DNA of 64,000 bases, from positions 1 through 64,000 of the forward strand of contig NZ_JPVO01000052.1 of NCBI RefSeq assembly GCF_000772955.1, read 5' to 3'. Below the pieces are notes generated by a model. The model was given only the letters and a program-made list of their open reading frames with translations. It was not told where the DNA came from and searched no databases. This stretch comes from Ureibacillus sinduriensis BLB-1 = JCM 15800 (lineage in GTDB: Bacteria > Bacillota > Bacilli > Bacillales_A > Planococcaceae). Shown piece after piece: positions 36,383 through 44,424 of this stretch. The first letter of the stretch is position 1; every line of letters begins with the position of its first letter. The position numbers were made by a program, and so were the translations under genes.

Positions 36383-36474
36383 TTATTCACAACCCTTTTC
36401 AGTACATTTTAGGGTTGTTATTATACATTTAAAGGATTGTGTACACGCCGATTTCTACTGTAATTCACAATCCC
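36383..36474. repeat. Candidate integrase arm sites near attR
   Basis: TTATTCACAACCC (36383-36395), AGGGTTGTTATTA (36411-36423, inverted orientation), GATTGTGTACA (36435-36445) and TAATTCACAATCCC (36461-36474). Related motifs occur at the opposite end at 27258-27312. Confidence 0.5.
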
Positions 36475-36498
36475 TAATTACCTTCTATTTTATCGTTG

Positions 36499-36600
36499 TT
36501 ATTCACAAACCTCTGGCGTACCTTCAACTTTGGCCGTTCTGAATGAAGTTCCGCAACCGCATGAAGCGATGGCGTTTGGATTGTCGATGGTGAAACCGCC
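36499..36600. repeat. attR: restored 3' end of yutM
   Basis: 102-bp direct repeat of 27101-27202. The left 61 bases were brought by the element and differ at five silent positions; the right 41 bases (36560-36600) are identical to the attL copy. Confidence 0.92.
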
Positions 36601-36873
36601 GCCCATTAAGGATTGTTTGTAATCAATTTTCGTTCCCATCAAGATTGGTGCGTCTTCTCGGGAAACAAGAATTTTCAAACCGTGTTGCTCATCTAAATAA
36701 TCTTCTTCACCAGGGGTTTGGTCGAAATTCATGCCATACGAAAGACCGCTACAGCCACCACCATGAATTGTTACACGCAAAAAAGAGCCTTCTTCTTCGT
36801 TATGATTTTGCATCTCTTTAACACGAATCGAAGCCGCTTCAGTTAATTCAATTACTTTCTTTTCACTTGTCAT
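36499..36873 (-). CDS. yutM: A-type iron-sulfur carrier protein (HesB/IscA/ErpA)
   Basis: Cytosolic Fe-S carrier of 124 residues that accepts clusters from the SUF machinery and passes them to apo-proteins. The three cluster-binding cysteines are intact: C41 (HGGGCSGLSYG), C105 and C107 (ASCGCGTSF). The ATG at 36873 follows AAGGAAGGTG; an upstream in-frame GTG at 36882 is less likely. Its last 33 codons come from the integrated element, which replaced the native 3' end with a synonymous one, so the protein is unchanged. It now lacks its original terminator, which lies at 27032-27071. Confidence 0.93.
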   Translation of the reverse strand: MTSEKKVIELTEAASIRVKEMQNHNEEEGSFLRVTIHGGGCSGLSYGMNFDQTPGEEDYLDEQHGLKILVSREDAPILMGTKIDYKQSLMGGGFTIDNPNAIASCGCGTSFRTAKVEGTPEVCE

Positions 36874-37089
36874 CCCATTCACCTTCCTTCTACCTATATC
36901 ATATCAAGGTACACCATAAAAAGAAAGATATGTGTACTTGCAAGCTCGGTTTATCCACATTCATTCCTTTTGTCAAAGATATATTATAAATGCTTGCTAT
37001 GCGATAAATAGTAAAATATATTCACTACTTTCTAAAAATTAAATGATATAATAGTCTTAAAAATAAAGCTTTGAAAGGGGTCTAATTGT

Positions 37090-37791
37090 ATGGAATTATC
37101 ACCTTTCTATGAGAAAAAAGTTGAGTGTCTATGCTGCAATAAAAGTTTTTCTACTACAAAAATTCGTTCCAAATTAGTTAAAATCGACAGTACAGATACG
37201 GATTTTTGCCCAATATATTCTGAATCTTCTGTGCCCGCTTTTTATTATAATGTTTTTGTTTGCGAACATTGTGGTTTTTCTTTTACGGAAGATTTCTCAA
37301 AATACTTCGCTCCTGGTGTGAAAGAGCAAATCTCCCAACAAATTTCAACAAGATGGGTTCAACGAAGCTACCATAAGGAACGTTCACTTACCCAAGCATT
37401 GGAAACTTATAAATTGGCTTTTGTGTGCGGGACAATCAAGAAAGAGAAATTTGTTACACTCGCCGGACTTGCCCTACGAATCGCTTGGATGTACCGCAAA
37501 CTTCAAAATGCGAACCAAGAACAACGGTTCCTCAAACTAGCGCGCGATCAATATACCGAATCGTATTCAACTGAAGACTATGCATCCACTCAAATGTCTA
37601 GTACGCGTGTAATCTATATGATTGCTGAACTATCAAGACGAACTGGCGATTTAGAGATGGCAACACGCTATTACTCCAAAATTATTGAAAGTCAACATAT
37701 TGGCGGAGAGGCAAAGTTAATTGACATGGCGAAAGAACAATGGCAATTGGTGCGCGAAGAACGCGAAAAAGTGAGAGCTACAGCTGTATAA
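37090..37791 (+). CDS. DUF2225 family protein
   Basis: Cytosolic protein of 233 residues in the DUF2225 family. The N-terminal quarter has two cysteine pairs likely to bind zinc (VECLCCNKSF and VFVCEHCGFSF). The rest is helical and TPR-like (LALRIAWMYRKLQN, LEMATRYYSKIIESQHI). The function is not established. GAAAGGGG lies before the ATG. It is divergent from yutM and stands alone with its own terminator at 37798-37837. Confidence 0.85.
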   Translation: MELSPFYEKKVECLCCNKSFSTTKIRSKLVKIDSTDTDFCPIYSESSVPAFYYNVFVCEHCGFSFTEDFSKYFAPGVKEQISQQISTRWVQRSYHKERSLTQALETYKLAFVCGTIKKEKFVTLAGLALRIAWMYRKLQNANQEQRFLKLARDQYTESYSTEDYASTQMSSTRVIYMIAELSRRTGDLEMATRYYSKIIESQHIGGEAKLIDMAKEQWQLVREEREKVRATAV

Positions 37792-37797
37792 TTATAG

Positions 37798-37837
37798 AAT
37801 GTCTCAGAAGGAGGTTGCTTCCTTTTGAGGCATTTTT
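37798..37837 (+). terminator. Terminator after DUF2225 gene
   Basis: Imperfect stem AATGTCTC..GGA/TTCC..GAGGCATT followed by T run. Confidence 0.75.
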
Positions 37838-37990
37838 CAATTATGGCACGTTTAGGTGGGCGCGTGCCTAATTATCCCCTGAAGTACCTCTTCATAGAAG
37901 AAGCACAAAATATAATAAATAAAAGCTTTAGCTCCCCTTTGGTTTTTGACAAACCCTAATTCAATATATTGTTTAACCCTTCTAATAAAT

Positions 37991-38040
37991 AAAAAGCCCG
38001 ATTCTGGAATACAACCATGTTGTTTTCCGAATCGAACTTT
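37991..38040 (-). terminator. Terminator after yutI
   Basis: Stem AAAGCCCGATTC..GGAA/TTCC..GAATCG..CTTT with A/T flanks, 15 bp beyond the yutI stop codon. Confidence 0.7.
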
Positions 38041-38054
38041 ATTGGCATATTTTA

Positions 38055-38291
38055 TTAGAAGACTTGTTCCACTTCTACGATACCTGGGACTTCTTCTAAA
38101 AGAGCACGTTCAATACCCGCTTTTAGTGTGATTGTAGAACTTGGGCAGCTGCCGCAAGCACCTAATAGGCGTAGACGTACGATTCCGTCTTCTACGTCAA
38201 CTAATTCGCAGTCTCCTCCATCGCGAAGTAAAAAAGGACGTAATTTATCTAAAACTTCTTGTACTTGTTCTTTTTGTTCTAATTCTGTCAT
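38055..38291 (-). CDS. yutI: NifU-like Fe-S scaffold protein
   Basis: Small protein of 78 residues made of the NifU C-terminal domain. The cluster-binding CxxC is C46-G-S-C49 ([11 protein letters not shown]). It acts in cytosolic iron-sulfur cluster delivery together with the A-type carrier YutM encoded nearby. AAGGAG lies before the ATG. It is divergent from yuzD, as in B. subtilis. Confidence 0.92.
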   Translation of the reverse strand: MTELEQKEQVQEVLDKLRPFLLRDGGDCELVDVEDGIVRLRLLGACGSCPSSTITLKAGIERALLEEVPGIVEVEQVF

Positions 38292-38373
38292 TTCCCTCGA
38301 CTCCTTTCATTAAAATAATTATAATGTGAAGAAAGAAAAAAATCCATAATTTGAGTTTAAGAAAGGTGATCCT

Positions 38374-38703
38374 ATGAAAGAAAATAATCCCATCATCGAA
38401 GTTTATGGTACTGAAGTAATCTGTGCAAGCTGTGTCAATGCACCATCATCGAAAGATACATATGAATGGCTACAAGCTGCGATTAGCCGGAAATACCCGA
38501 AGGATTCCTTCTCTATTCGTTATATCGATATAGAACAACCTTTAGAAAACGAAGTTGATAAAGAATGGGCGGAGCGTATTCAAAATGATGAATTTTTCTA
38601 CCCGCTCGTTCTGATCAACGGTAACGTAGTCGGTGAAGGCTATATACAAATCCAACCAATATTCTCAACTCTGGAAAAACATGGGTTTTCTGCCGCTGAA
38701 TAA
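38374..38703 (+). CDS. yuzD: YuzD family thioredoxin-like protein (DUF1462)
   Basis: Protein of 109 residues in the DUF1462 family with a thioredoxin-like fold. A possible redox pair C17-A-S-C20 lies in EVICASCVNAPSSKDT, and the late FYPLVLINGNVVGEGYI fits the cis-Pro/strand region of the fold. It is divergent from yutI (82 bp between start codons) within an Fe-S gene neighbourhood, so a redox or cluster-related role is plausible but unproven. AAAGGTGAT precedes the ATG. Confidence 0.85.
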   Translation: MKENNPIIEVYGTEVICASCVNAPSSKDTYEWLQAAISRKYPKDSFSIRYIDIEQPLENEVDKEWAERIQNDEFFYPLVLINGNVVGEGYIQIQPIFSTLEKHGFSAAE

Positions 38704-38719
38704 AATCACTCGAAAATAA

Positions 38720-38774
38720 ACAAAATCTCTATTGGACCGTTCAGCTTAAACCAACAAGTTCATAGAGATTTTGT
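38720..38774. terminator. Hairpin between yuzD and yutJ
   Basis: Perfect 13-base arms ACAAAATCTCTAT/ATAGAGATTTTGT with a loop of about 29 bases, between convergent genes. Confidence 0.65.
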
Positions 38775-38815
38775 AGTTATTTATTATGCTTCAGTTAATT
38801 GAAAATTATTTGTTG

Positions 38816-39889
38816 TTATTGAGAATCATTTTGACGTTTGTACATCCATAAAAGACCTGATTTCATTAAGCGTGCAATACGTCCCGTAACAGTTGTATCC
38901 GCTAAATGTACAAAGCCTTGCTTCTTCCCTAAAGAGCCCATAAAGCCTTTTAATTTAATGGGCGGCATTGTTTCTGGAAGTGGTTCGTTTCTCCATCGTT
39001 TGGTTAACACTTTTACGATACGTTCAGCCTGCTCTTCAGCCAGCTGTGCACTCGCAGGCAGATCCGAAGAAGCACAGTCTCCAACTACAAAAACATTTTC
39101 ATCATCATTCAGATGGAAATATTTGTTGACAATCGGACGGCCTTTTCGATCTTTTTCTGCGTCCATTTCTCGAACAATTTTAACTGGCTGTACGCCGGCT
39201 GTCCAAACTACTGCATCTACCTCGATTACTTCTTCGTGATTGTGCAGGCGTGTTGGTTCTACTTTCGTAATGTTCGATTCCGCAATTACTTCTACATCAT
39301 GTTTAACAAACCAAGCCTTTACATAGTTACTTAGTTTTTCAGGGAAATCACGTAAAATACGTGCAGAGCGGTCAAATAATTTTATTTTCAAATCTGAACG
39401 GCTTTCACGCAACTCACTTGCCAGCTCAATTCCACTCAGTCCGGCACCGACGATCCCCACTACGGAACCCGGCGGCAGACCGCAAAGAGTTTCAAACGTT
39501 GAGCGTGACTTTGCGATTGTTTGAATACTATAACTGTTTTCCTCTGCTCCAGGCACATTATGATAGTCATCTTCACAGCCAAGGCCGATTACTAAGTCAT
39601 CATAAGAAACTGTTTGGCCATCTTCCAAATATACGACCTTTTCTTTTCGGTCAATTTTTGTAATTTCTCCATACACTCGTTTAAGTCGCTCATGTTCCGG
39701 AAAATTAACGCGAACATTTTTATCTGTTGTTGTACCAGCCGCCAATGCATAGAATTCCGTTTTCAAGCTGTGATGTGGTGTTCGGTCAACTAAAGTAATA
39801 ATTGTGTCTTCTGGAAAGTTATTAGGCAATAAGCGTAACAATATACGCATATTTCCGTATCCTCCACCTAGCAAAACTAGTTTTCTCAT
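38816..39889 (-). CDS. yutJ: NADH dehydrogenase-like FAD oxidoreductase
   Basis: Type II NADH dehydrogenase-like flavoprotein of 357 residues. The FAD-binding motif is at the N-terminus (LVLLGGGYGNMRIL), the NADH-binding motif near residue 145 (VGIVGAGLSGIELASEL), and the second FAD contact near residue 270 (VFVVGDCASSDLPASAQLAEEQ). It is shorter than the respiratory Ndh (about 390) and matches YutJ. No C-terminal membrane anchor is clear; it may bind the membrane peripherally. The electron acceptor is unknown. Confidence 0.88.
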   Translation of the reverse strand: MRKLVLLGGGYGNMRILLRLLPNNFPEDTIITLVDRTPHHSLKTEFYALAAGTTTDKNVRVNFPEHERLKRVYGEITKIDRKEKVVYLEDGQTVSYDDLVIGLGCEDDYHNVPGAEENSYSIQTIAKSRSTFETLCGLPPGSVVGIVGAGLSGIELASELRESRSDLKIKLFDRSARILRDFPEKLSNYVKAWFVKHDVEVIAESNITKVEPTRLHNHEEVIEVDAVVWTAGVQPVKIVREMDAEKDRKGRPIVNKYFHLNDDENVFVVGDCASSDLPASAQLAEEQAERIVKVLTKRWRNEPLPETMPPIKLKGFMGSLGKKQGFVHLADTTVTGRIARLMKSGLLWMYKRQNDSQ

Positions 39890-40082
39890 ATAATACTCCC
39901 CTATATCTATTGTTGATTTGTATCAGGTGAAAATCGTTCACAATTTATCCATAAAGAGTATAACTTATTGTGAGATATTTCACAATATCTTTAGGGAAAT
40001 TTTTGTGAAAAGTTTCACAAAAACTCATTTATTGACGAAAACTAAAAAACAGAGTAGCATGTCATTGTGAGGTGACAACGGC

Positions 40083-40319
40083 GTGAATCCATTAGTAGAA
40101 TTTTGTATTAGTAATCTAGCAAACGGTGCTCAAGAGACTTATGATATTCTAGAAAACGATCCAGACATTGATGTTCTTGAATACGGGTGCCTAAGTTATT
40201 GTTCACTATGCGACCAAAATTTATATGCACTTGTTAATGGTGATATCGTAGAAGCCGATACACCTGAAGAATTAACAAAAAAGATTTATCAATATATTGA
40301 AGAAAACCCGCTTTTTTAG
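40083..40319 (+). CDS. yuzB: YuzB family protein (DUF1450)
   Basis: Protein of 78 residues in the DUF1450 family with four cysteines ([18 protein letters not shown]) that could bind a metal or an Fe-S cluster. Function is unknown; location between yutJ and yutF, among iron-sulfur genes, matches B. subtilis. The start is GTG at 40083 behind GAGGTGAC. Confidence 0.85.
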   Translation: MNPLVEFCISNLANGAQETYDILENDPDIDVLEYGCLSYCSLCDQNLYALVNGDIVEADTPEELTKKIYQYIEENPLF

Positions 40320-40332
40320 GGGTTTATCATAT

Positions 40333-40370
40333 AAAAAGTTCCGCACACAATTTGTATGCGGAACTTTTTT
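40333..40370. terminator. Terminator between yuzB and yutF
   Basis: Stem AAAGTTCCGCA/TGCGGAACTTT with a T run, between convergent genes. Confidence 0.85.
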
Positions 40371-40378
40371 GTAGACAC

Positions 40379-41137
40379 TTACAACTCTTCAATACAATAT
40401 GTAGGCTTTTGGTCCTTTTGCAAAACGATCTCTGTTTTGACTACCCCGGTATTCACATGTATCGTATCACAACCAAACCGGATTCCACATAATATATCCG
40501 TATCATAATTGTCCCCAATCATGACCATCTCTTCCTTTTCAAAGCCATACTCCTGCTGGATCACTTCCAACATGACCGGCGAAGGTTTCCCTACAAAAAC
40601 AGGTTCCACCTGTGCCACGTTCGCTACTAAATTTACAAAAGATCCGTTCCCAGGAATAAACCCTAGTTCGGATGGAAAACGAATATCTTCATTAGTCCCG
40701 ATCAATTTTGCCCCTGTTTGTAAAGCAAGGGAAGCTTTGACCAACTTCATATAATCAATTGTTCGGTCAATCCCCATTACCACTACGTCAGGGCGTGCTT
40801 CATCCGTATCCACCAGATCCAACCCTTCCGCCTCTAGTGCGGTACGAATTCCATCTGAACCGATCATAAAAATTTTGGCTTCCTTAAAGTGCTGCACAAC
40901 GTATTTTGCTGTTGCCAAAGCACTCGAATAAATTCGATTTGCAGGGGTGTCAATCCCTATATCAGCCAGAACTTTTTGAAGTTGTTCCGGTGTTTTTGAT
41001 GAATTATTCGTTACAAAAAAATAGTCCAACTGTTCCTCCTCTAGTTGGTGGATAAAACGGATAGCTGAATCAATCCCCTTTTTCCCACGATAAACAGTTC
41101 CATCCAAATCAAAACAGTAAGCTTTATACTTCTTCAT
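40379..41137 (-). CDS. yutF: HAD-family phosphatase, NagD-like
   Basis: HAD-IIA phosphatase of 252 residues. Motif I is D10-L-D12-G-T (CFDLDGTVYRG), motif II VTNNSSKT, and motif IV MIGDNYDTDI with the metal-binding Asp residues; the C2 cap lies between. It hydrolyses small phosphate esters such as nucleotide or sugar phosphates; the physiological substrate is not established. Its start overlaps the end of yutE by 14 bases, so the two are one operon. Confidence 0.9.
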   Translation of the reverse strand: MKKYKAYCFDLDGTVYRGKKGIDSAIRFIHQLEEEQLDYFFVTNNSSKTPEQLQKVLADIGIDTPANRIYSSALATAKYVVQHFKEAKIFMIGSDGIRTALEAEGLDLVDTDEARPDVVVMGIDRTIDYMKLVKASLALQTGAKLIGTNEDIRFPSELGFIPGNGSFVNLVANVAQVEPVFVGKPSPVMLEVIQQEYGFEKEEMVMIGDNYDTDILCGIRFGCDTIHVNTGVVKTEIVLQKDQKPTYCIEEL

Positions 41138-41585
41138 TAGCGTTCGCCGGCAAAAATGCTGAAACAGGGCCGAGTTCGTTTTCTAGATAATTCATAACAA
41201 GGGAAGAGAACTGTTTAATGGCCTGCATATTGTTTGTAAGCACTTTCAGAACATATTCGTTATCTACCTGCACAAATTCCCTCACGATCATTTTACGCAG
41301 TCCTACAACCTCTTTAAATGGCTCTTCCATCTCGTCTGAAATCACTTTTTCATCCACCAAGATATCGATTATATCTTCATAGCTCCCTGGGTCACGCATA
41401 ATGAACCCATCAATGATTAAGTTACCAACATCCATCAACGCTTCCATCGTATTATGGCCAATACGTTGCAAAGCTAGGACTGTAATATCATTTTGTAACC
41501 AATTTTCCTCTTTTTCAAAAATTGAAATCAGCTCGTCAAGATGTTTTAAAGTTACTGAAATTTTATTACGATCGACAAAATACAT
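41124..41585 (-). CDS. yutE: DUF86/HepT-like protein YutE
   Basis: Helical protein of 153 residues in the DUF86 (HepT-like) family. HepT toxins carry an Rx4-6HxY active motif; the matching stretch here reads LRKMIVREFVQVD, with Arg in place of His and Phe in place of Tyr, and no MNT antitoxin lies beside it. It is therefore probably not an active HepT RNase. The frame opens at 41639, but the ATG at 41585 follows GGGGGAA. It overlaps yutF, as in B. subtilis. Confidence 0.82.
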   Translation of the reverse strand: MYFVDRNKISVTLKHLDELISIFEKEENWLQNDITVLALQRIGHNTMEALMDVGNLIIDGFIMRDPGSYEDIIDILVDEKVISDEMEEPFKEVVGLRKMIVREFVQVDNEYVLKVLTNNMQAIKQFSSLVMNYLENELGPVSAFLPANANEEV

Positions 41586-41671
41586 AAATGGTTCCCCCAT
41601 TATTAATAGTTGATAGTTATTTCTCTTATATAGTAACATATTCTATAGAATTGGAAGGGGTCTTATACAAT

Positions 41672-41938
41672 ATGGAGCGTTTTTTCTTATATGATGATGT
41701 AGAAGAGTCAAAAACTAGATTTGTCAGCTTTACCGGCAAGAAGTTGCGCTATGATTTAGCGATTATGCAATCCTCCCGTTTTTTTGGAAAAGTGCTTGTT
41801 CTGGATATGCAGATGGGCCGCTTTGCCATTATCGGTCCAGACGACGTAGAGGAACCTGGATACTTGGAGCATGTCTTTAATAAGACAGAGGAAGAAGCGG
41901 AAGATTTACGTGACTATTTAAATGAGCTATTGGCATAA
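41672..41938 (+). CDS. DUF3055 family cytosolic protein
   Basis: Protein of 88 residues matching the DUF3055 family (RFFLYDDVEESKTRFVSFTG near the start, LVLDMQMGRFAIIGPDDVEEPGYLEH in the middle). Function is unknown. The frame is open from 41588, but the ATG at 41672 behind GGAAGGGG gives the normal short protein. It is divergent from yutE and ends in a shared terminator with yutD. Confidence 0.8.
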   Translation: MERFFLYDDVEESKTRFVSFTGKKLRYDLAIMQSSRFFGKVLVLDMQMGRFAIIGPDDVEEPGYLEHVFNKTEEEAEDLRDYLNELLA

Positions 41939-41978
41939 AAAGGGACACTTGATGAAATCTCATCGAGTGTCCTTTTTA
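41937..41978. terminator. Terminator between DUF3055 gene and yutD
   Basis: Stem AAAAAGGGACACT/AGTGTCCTTTTT with flanking runs, between convergent genes. Confidence 0.85.
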
Positions 41979-42061
41979 TTACGTTTACTGCTTCTTCAGC
42001 GCAATGCCAACGTTCCATATCATTAAGGTTATAAACCTGCTGACTTCCCTGCCCCTTAAGA

Positions 42062-42412
42062 TTAGTTCTCGACTTCCGCAGTTGTTTCCGGGATAGCTTC
42101 TCCCACACTGGAAGTTGATGACTCTAATTGTTTCGGCGCTTTTCCTGTTTTTCGAAGGATGAAATAGGCACAGCCAAAATTACAATACTCATATAAATAA
42201 TCTTCTAAAGTACTTATTCTCGTATCAAAAGTTGCTTTTTGATTTTTGTCTTCAAAAAACCCTTTAAGACGAAGTTGGCCATATCCCCAATCACCAACGA
42301 TATAATCGTACTTTGTCAGGATATCTGAATATCTAGCTAAGAAAGCATCCTCTTTAAAACCCTCTCGGACATTTTCGATAATTTCATAGGTATATCCCTC
42401 GGCTATAATCAT
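42062..42412 (-). CDS. yutD: YutD family protein (DUF1027)
   Basis: Cytosolic protein of 116 residues in the YutD/DUF1027 family (FLARYSDILTKYDYIVGDWGYGQLRLKGFF, then LEDYLYEYCNFGCAYFILRK). The structure-based role is not known. The ATG at 42412 is chosen because GGAGGAG lies before it. It directly follows lipA on the same strand, 45 bp apart, and is likely co-transcribed with it. The last 15 residues are low complexity. Confidence 0.85.
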   Translation of the reverse strand: MIIAEGYTYEIIENVREGFKEDAFLARYSDILTKYDYIVGDWGYGQLRLKGFFEDKNQKATFDTRISTLEDYLYEYCNFGCAYFILRKTGKAPKQLESSTSSVGEAIPETTAEVEN

Positions 42413-42456
42413 CGAAACTCCTCCTATCTTAAAATCCAAAAAAATTGATTTATTTT

Positions 42457-43377
42457 TTATACTTCTTCAGCTTGTAATTGTCTTGTTTTTGTTGCTTCAT
42501 TCACTTGTTCGTCTGCATGATAACTACTGCGGACTAACGGACCAGCCTCACAATGTTTAAAGCCTTTCTCCATGGCGATTTTTCGAAGTTTTCCAAATTC
42601 TATTGGTGAATAGTATTTTTTCACGGGTAAATGTTTTTTCGATGGTTGCAGATACTGGCCAATTGTCATGATATCAACGTTGTTGGCTCTTAAATCATCC
42701 ATTACTTCTATAATTTCATCCCATTCTTCCCCTAAACCGATCATTAAAGATGATTTTGTAGGAATGTCCGGCTGCATTTCCTTCGCTTTTCTTAAAAATT
42801 CCAATGAACGCTCGTATTTTGCACGTGCACGAACTCTCGGCGTTAAGCGACGAACCGTTTCAATATTATGGTTTAAAATATCCGGTCTTGCATCCATCAA
42901 CAATTTCAAGTTTTCTTCCAGACCACCTAAATCCGAAGGCAATACTTCCACTGATGTCTGTGGTGTTTTTCGACGTATTGCCCGCACTGTTTCAGCTAAT
43001 ACACCGGCGCCGCCATCTTTTAAATCATCGCGTGCAACCATTGTAATAACAACATGTTTTAAATTCATTATTTCAACAGAATCTGCAACACGTTCCGGTT
43101 CTGCTAAATCCAATTCATTTGGAAGGCCTGTCTTCACTGCACAAAAACGGCACGCTCGTGTACAAACATCCCCGAGAATCATCATCGTCGCTGTTCTTCG
43201 CTCGCCCCAGCATTCGTGAATATTCGGACAACGTGCTTCTTCACAAACTGTGTGCAAGTTTTTCTCACGCATTAATTTTTTTAAGCCTTTATATTCATCG
43301 TTCGTATTTAGTTTAATTTTTAACCATTCGGGTTTTCGTAAGATTTGCTCTTTCTCGTTGGCAGGTTTACTTGTCAT
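42457..43377 (-). CDS. lipA: Lipoyl synthase
   Basis: Radical SAM enzyme of 306 residues that inserts two sulfur atoms into octanoyl chains on lipoyl domains. Both [4Fe-4S] clusters are encoded: the auxiliary cluster by C45, C50 and C56 ([12 protein letters not shown]) and the radical SAM cluster by C72, C76 and C79 (CTRACRFC). It depends on Fe-S assembly proteins such as YutM and YutI encoded nearby. A GGGGA-type ribosome site precedes the ATG. yutC, which follows yutD in B. subtilis, is absent. Confidence 0.97.
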   Translation of the reverse strand: MTSKPANEKEQILRKPEWLKIKLNTNDEYKGLKKLMREKNLHTVCEEARCPNIHECWGERRTATMMILGDVCTRACRFCAVKTGLPNELDLAEPERVADSVEIMNLKHVVITMVARDDLKDGGAGVLAETVRAIRRKTPQTSVEVLPSDLGGLEENLKLLMDARPDILNHNIETVRRLTPRVRARAKYERSLEFLRKAKEMQPDIPTKSSLMIGLGEEWDEIIEVMDDLRANNVDIMTIGQYLQPSKKHLPVKKYYSPIEFGKLRKIAMEKGFKHCEAGPLVRSSYHADEQVNEATKTRQLQAEEV

Positions 43378-43596
43378 TGCTATTCATCCCCTATCAATTT
43401 TAGAAAACTTGGCTTATCGAAAGTACGTGAAGCGATCAGCCTTAGTTGTACTTTTGCAAAATTGGAAATTCACTTTTTTCCTATTTCGCTTAACAAAAAT
43501 TACACATTCTGTTGACAATGTAACATATTATTACAATCGAAAACAACTAACTTTCGTTAAGTTACCAGATAATCGGATACAATAAACTACTTACCA

Positions 43597-44382
43597 TTAA
43601 TTCATTGGTATAGGGACCTCTATAGAAGGCTGTGCCCCATCAGCTCCGTTCGTGTAAATATGAGGCACTTGGCCACGCACTAGACCAATGGCCACTGGGA
43701 TAGTTTGCTGTACGGTAGATTGTTGACTGGCGAATGGGATAATTATTTGTACATTTACTTTCAAATCAATATTCACTTCCACTTTGGCATTGTTTATGCC
43801 AAACTCCGAAATGGACGTTTTCACATCACTCGCTACATTCCCGATGATATGAAAACGGATAGGCACTCTCGGACCCAAGTTTCCGAGTAAGGGAAGATTG
43901 AGGGCTTGGGCAATCGGAACGAAAAAGACGATGCCGTCCCCTTTTTGGATTTCCCTTATATCATATTCCACATTTTCGAGGTCCGGTAGTTGGGATAGGT
44001 CTCCCTGTTCCGCTAATTCCAGATGTTCCTTTACCAATGCCGTTGTTTCTGCGCGAACTTGGTTTATAATCTCGGTATTGAATTTTGTAGTTACCATATA
44101 ATCTGATTCGGAAGGTAAATCTTCTATAATTTCATTTACGTCTAATACGCTGGATGTTCTTGAATTAATGGCTTTACTCACTACATGTGCTGCAATTTTC
44201 TCTGTTTGCACTTCTGCATATTGAACATATGTCGGCATCAAGCGTTCATTCAATATGTATAGGAATAACGAAATACCGATCGCAAAGCTAATCGCGAATA
44301 ACGTAAACCTATTGGACAGTTTTCGTTTTTTACGCTTCTTCACTCCAGAAAACATCATTCTCTTTGGACGACGAGAAAGCAA
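43597..44382 (-). CDS. yunB: Sporulation protein YunB
   Basis: Sporulation protein of about 261 residues: a basic N-terminus (RRPKRMMFSGVKKRKKRK), one transmembrane helix (FTLFAISFAIGISLFLYIL), then an extracytoplasmic domain (for example PVAIGLVRGQVPHIYTNG at the end). B. subtilis YunB is made in the mother cell and is needed for normal spore formation. The frame opens with TTG at 44403, but the TTG at 44382 has GGAGGAG at six-base spacing and gives MLSRRPKR. Its presence supports a spore-forming host. yunA, the usual neighbour, is absent. Confidence 0.88.
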   Translation of the reverse strand: MLSRRPKRMMFSGVKKRKKRKLSNRFTLFAISFAIGISLFLYILNERLMPTYVQYAEVQTEKIAAHVVSKAINSRTSSVLDVNEIIEDLPSESDYMVTTKFNTEIINQVRAETTALVKEHLELAEQGDLSQLPDLENVEYDIREIQKGDGIVFFVPIAQALNLPLLGNLGPRVPIRFHIIGNVASDVKTSISEFGINNAKVEVNIDLKVNVQIIIPFASQQSTVQQTIPVAIGLVRGQVPHIYTNGADGAQPSIEVPIPMN

Positions 44383-44424
44383 AAAAATCTCCTCCTGCTC
44401 CAATTTATGAACAGGAGAAGATAA

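Larger units (their letters stand above)
27203..36600. mobile_element. Integrative element inserted in the 3' end of yutM (about 9.4 kb)
   Basis: Defined by 102-bp direct repeats at 27101-27202 and 36499-36600. The element ends next to its own tyrosine integrase gene, and its end replaces the last codons of yutM so the target gene stays intact. Contents from left: abortive-infection-type membrane protein, DUF262/DUF1524 protein, IS1182 relic, small coiled protein, HNH relic, replication-initiator-like protein, serine resolvase and tyrosine integrase, all real genes on the minus strand. It has no phage structural genes or relaxase, so it is neither a complete prophage nor a typical conjugative element. 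The 527 bp from 27203 to 27729 hold no supported gene, only repeats near the attachment site and a seven-codon ORF at 27601. Confidence 0.88.

Noticed and set aside
41124..41585. HepT/MNT toxin-antitoxin module
   Set aside because: No nucleotidyltransferase antitoxin gene is adjacent and the HepT motif is altered; gene order matches the housekeeping yutE-yutF pair.
41914..42108. 64-codon minus-strand frame after yutD
   Set aside because: It overlaps the terminator and the end of yutD in another frame, has no ribosome site and no recognised family.
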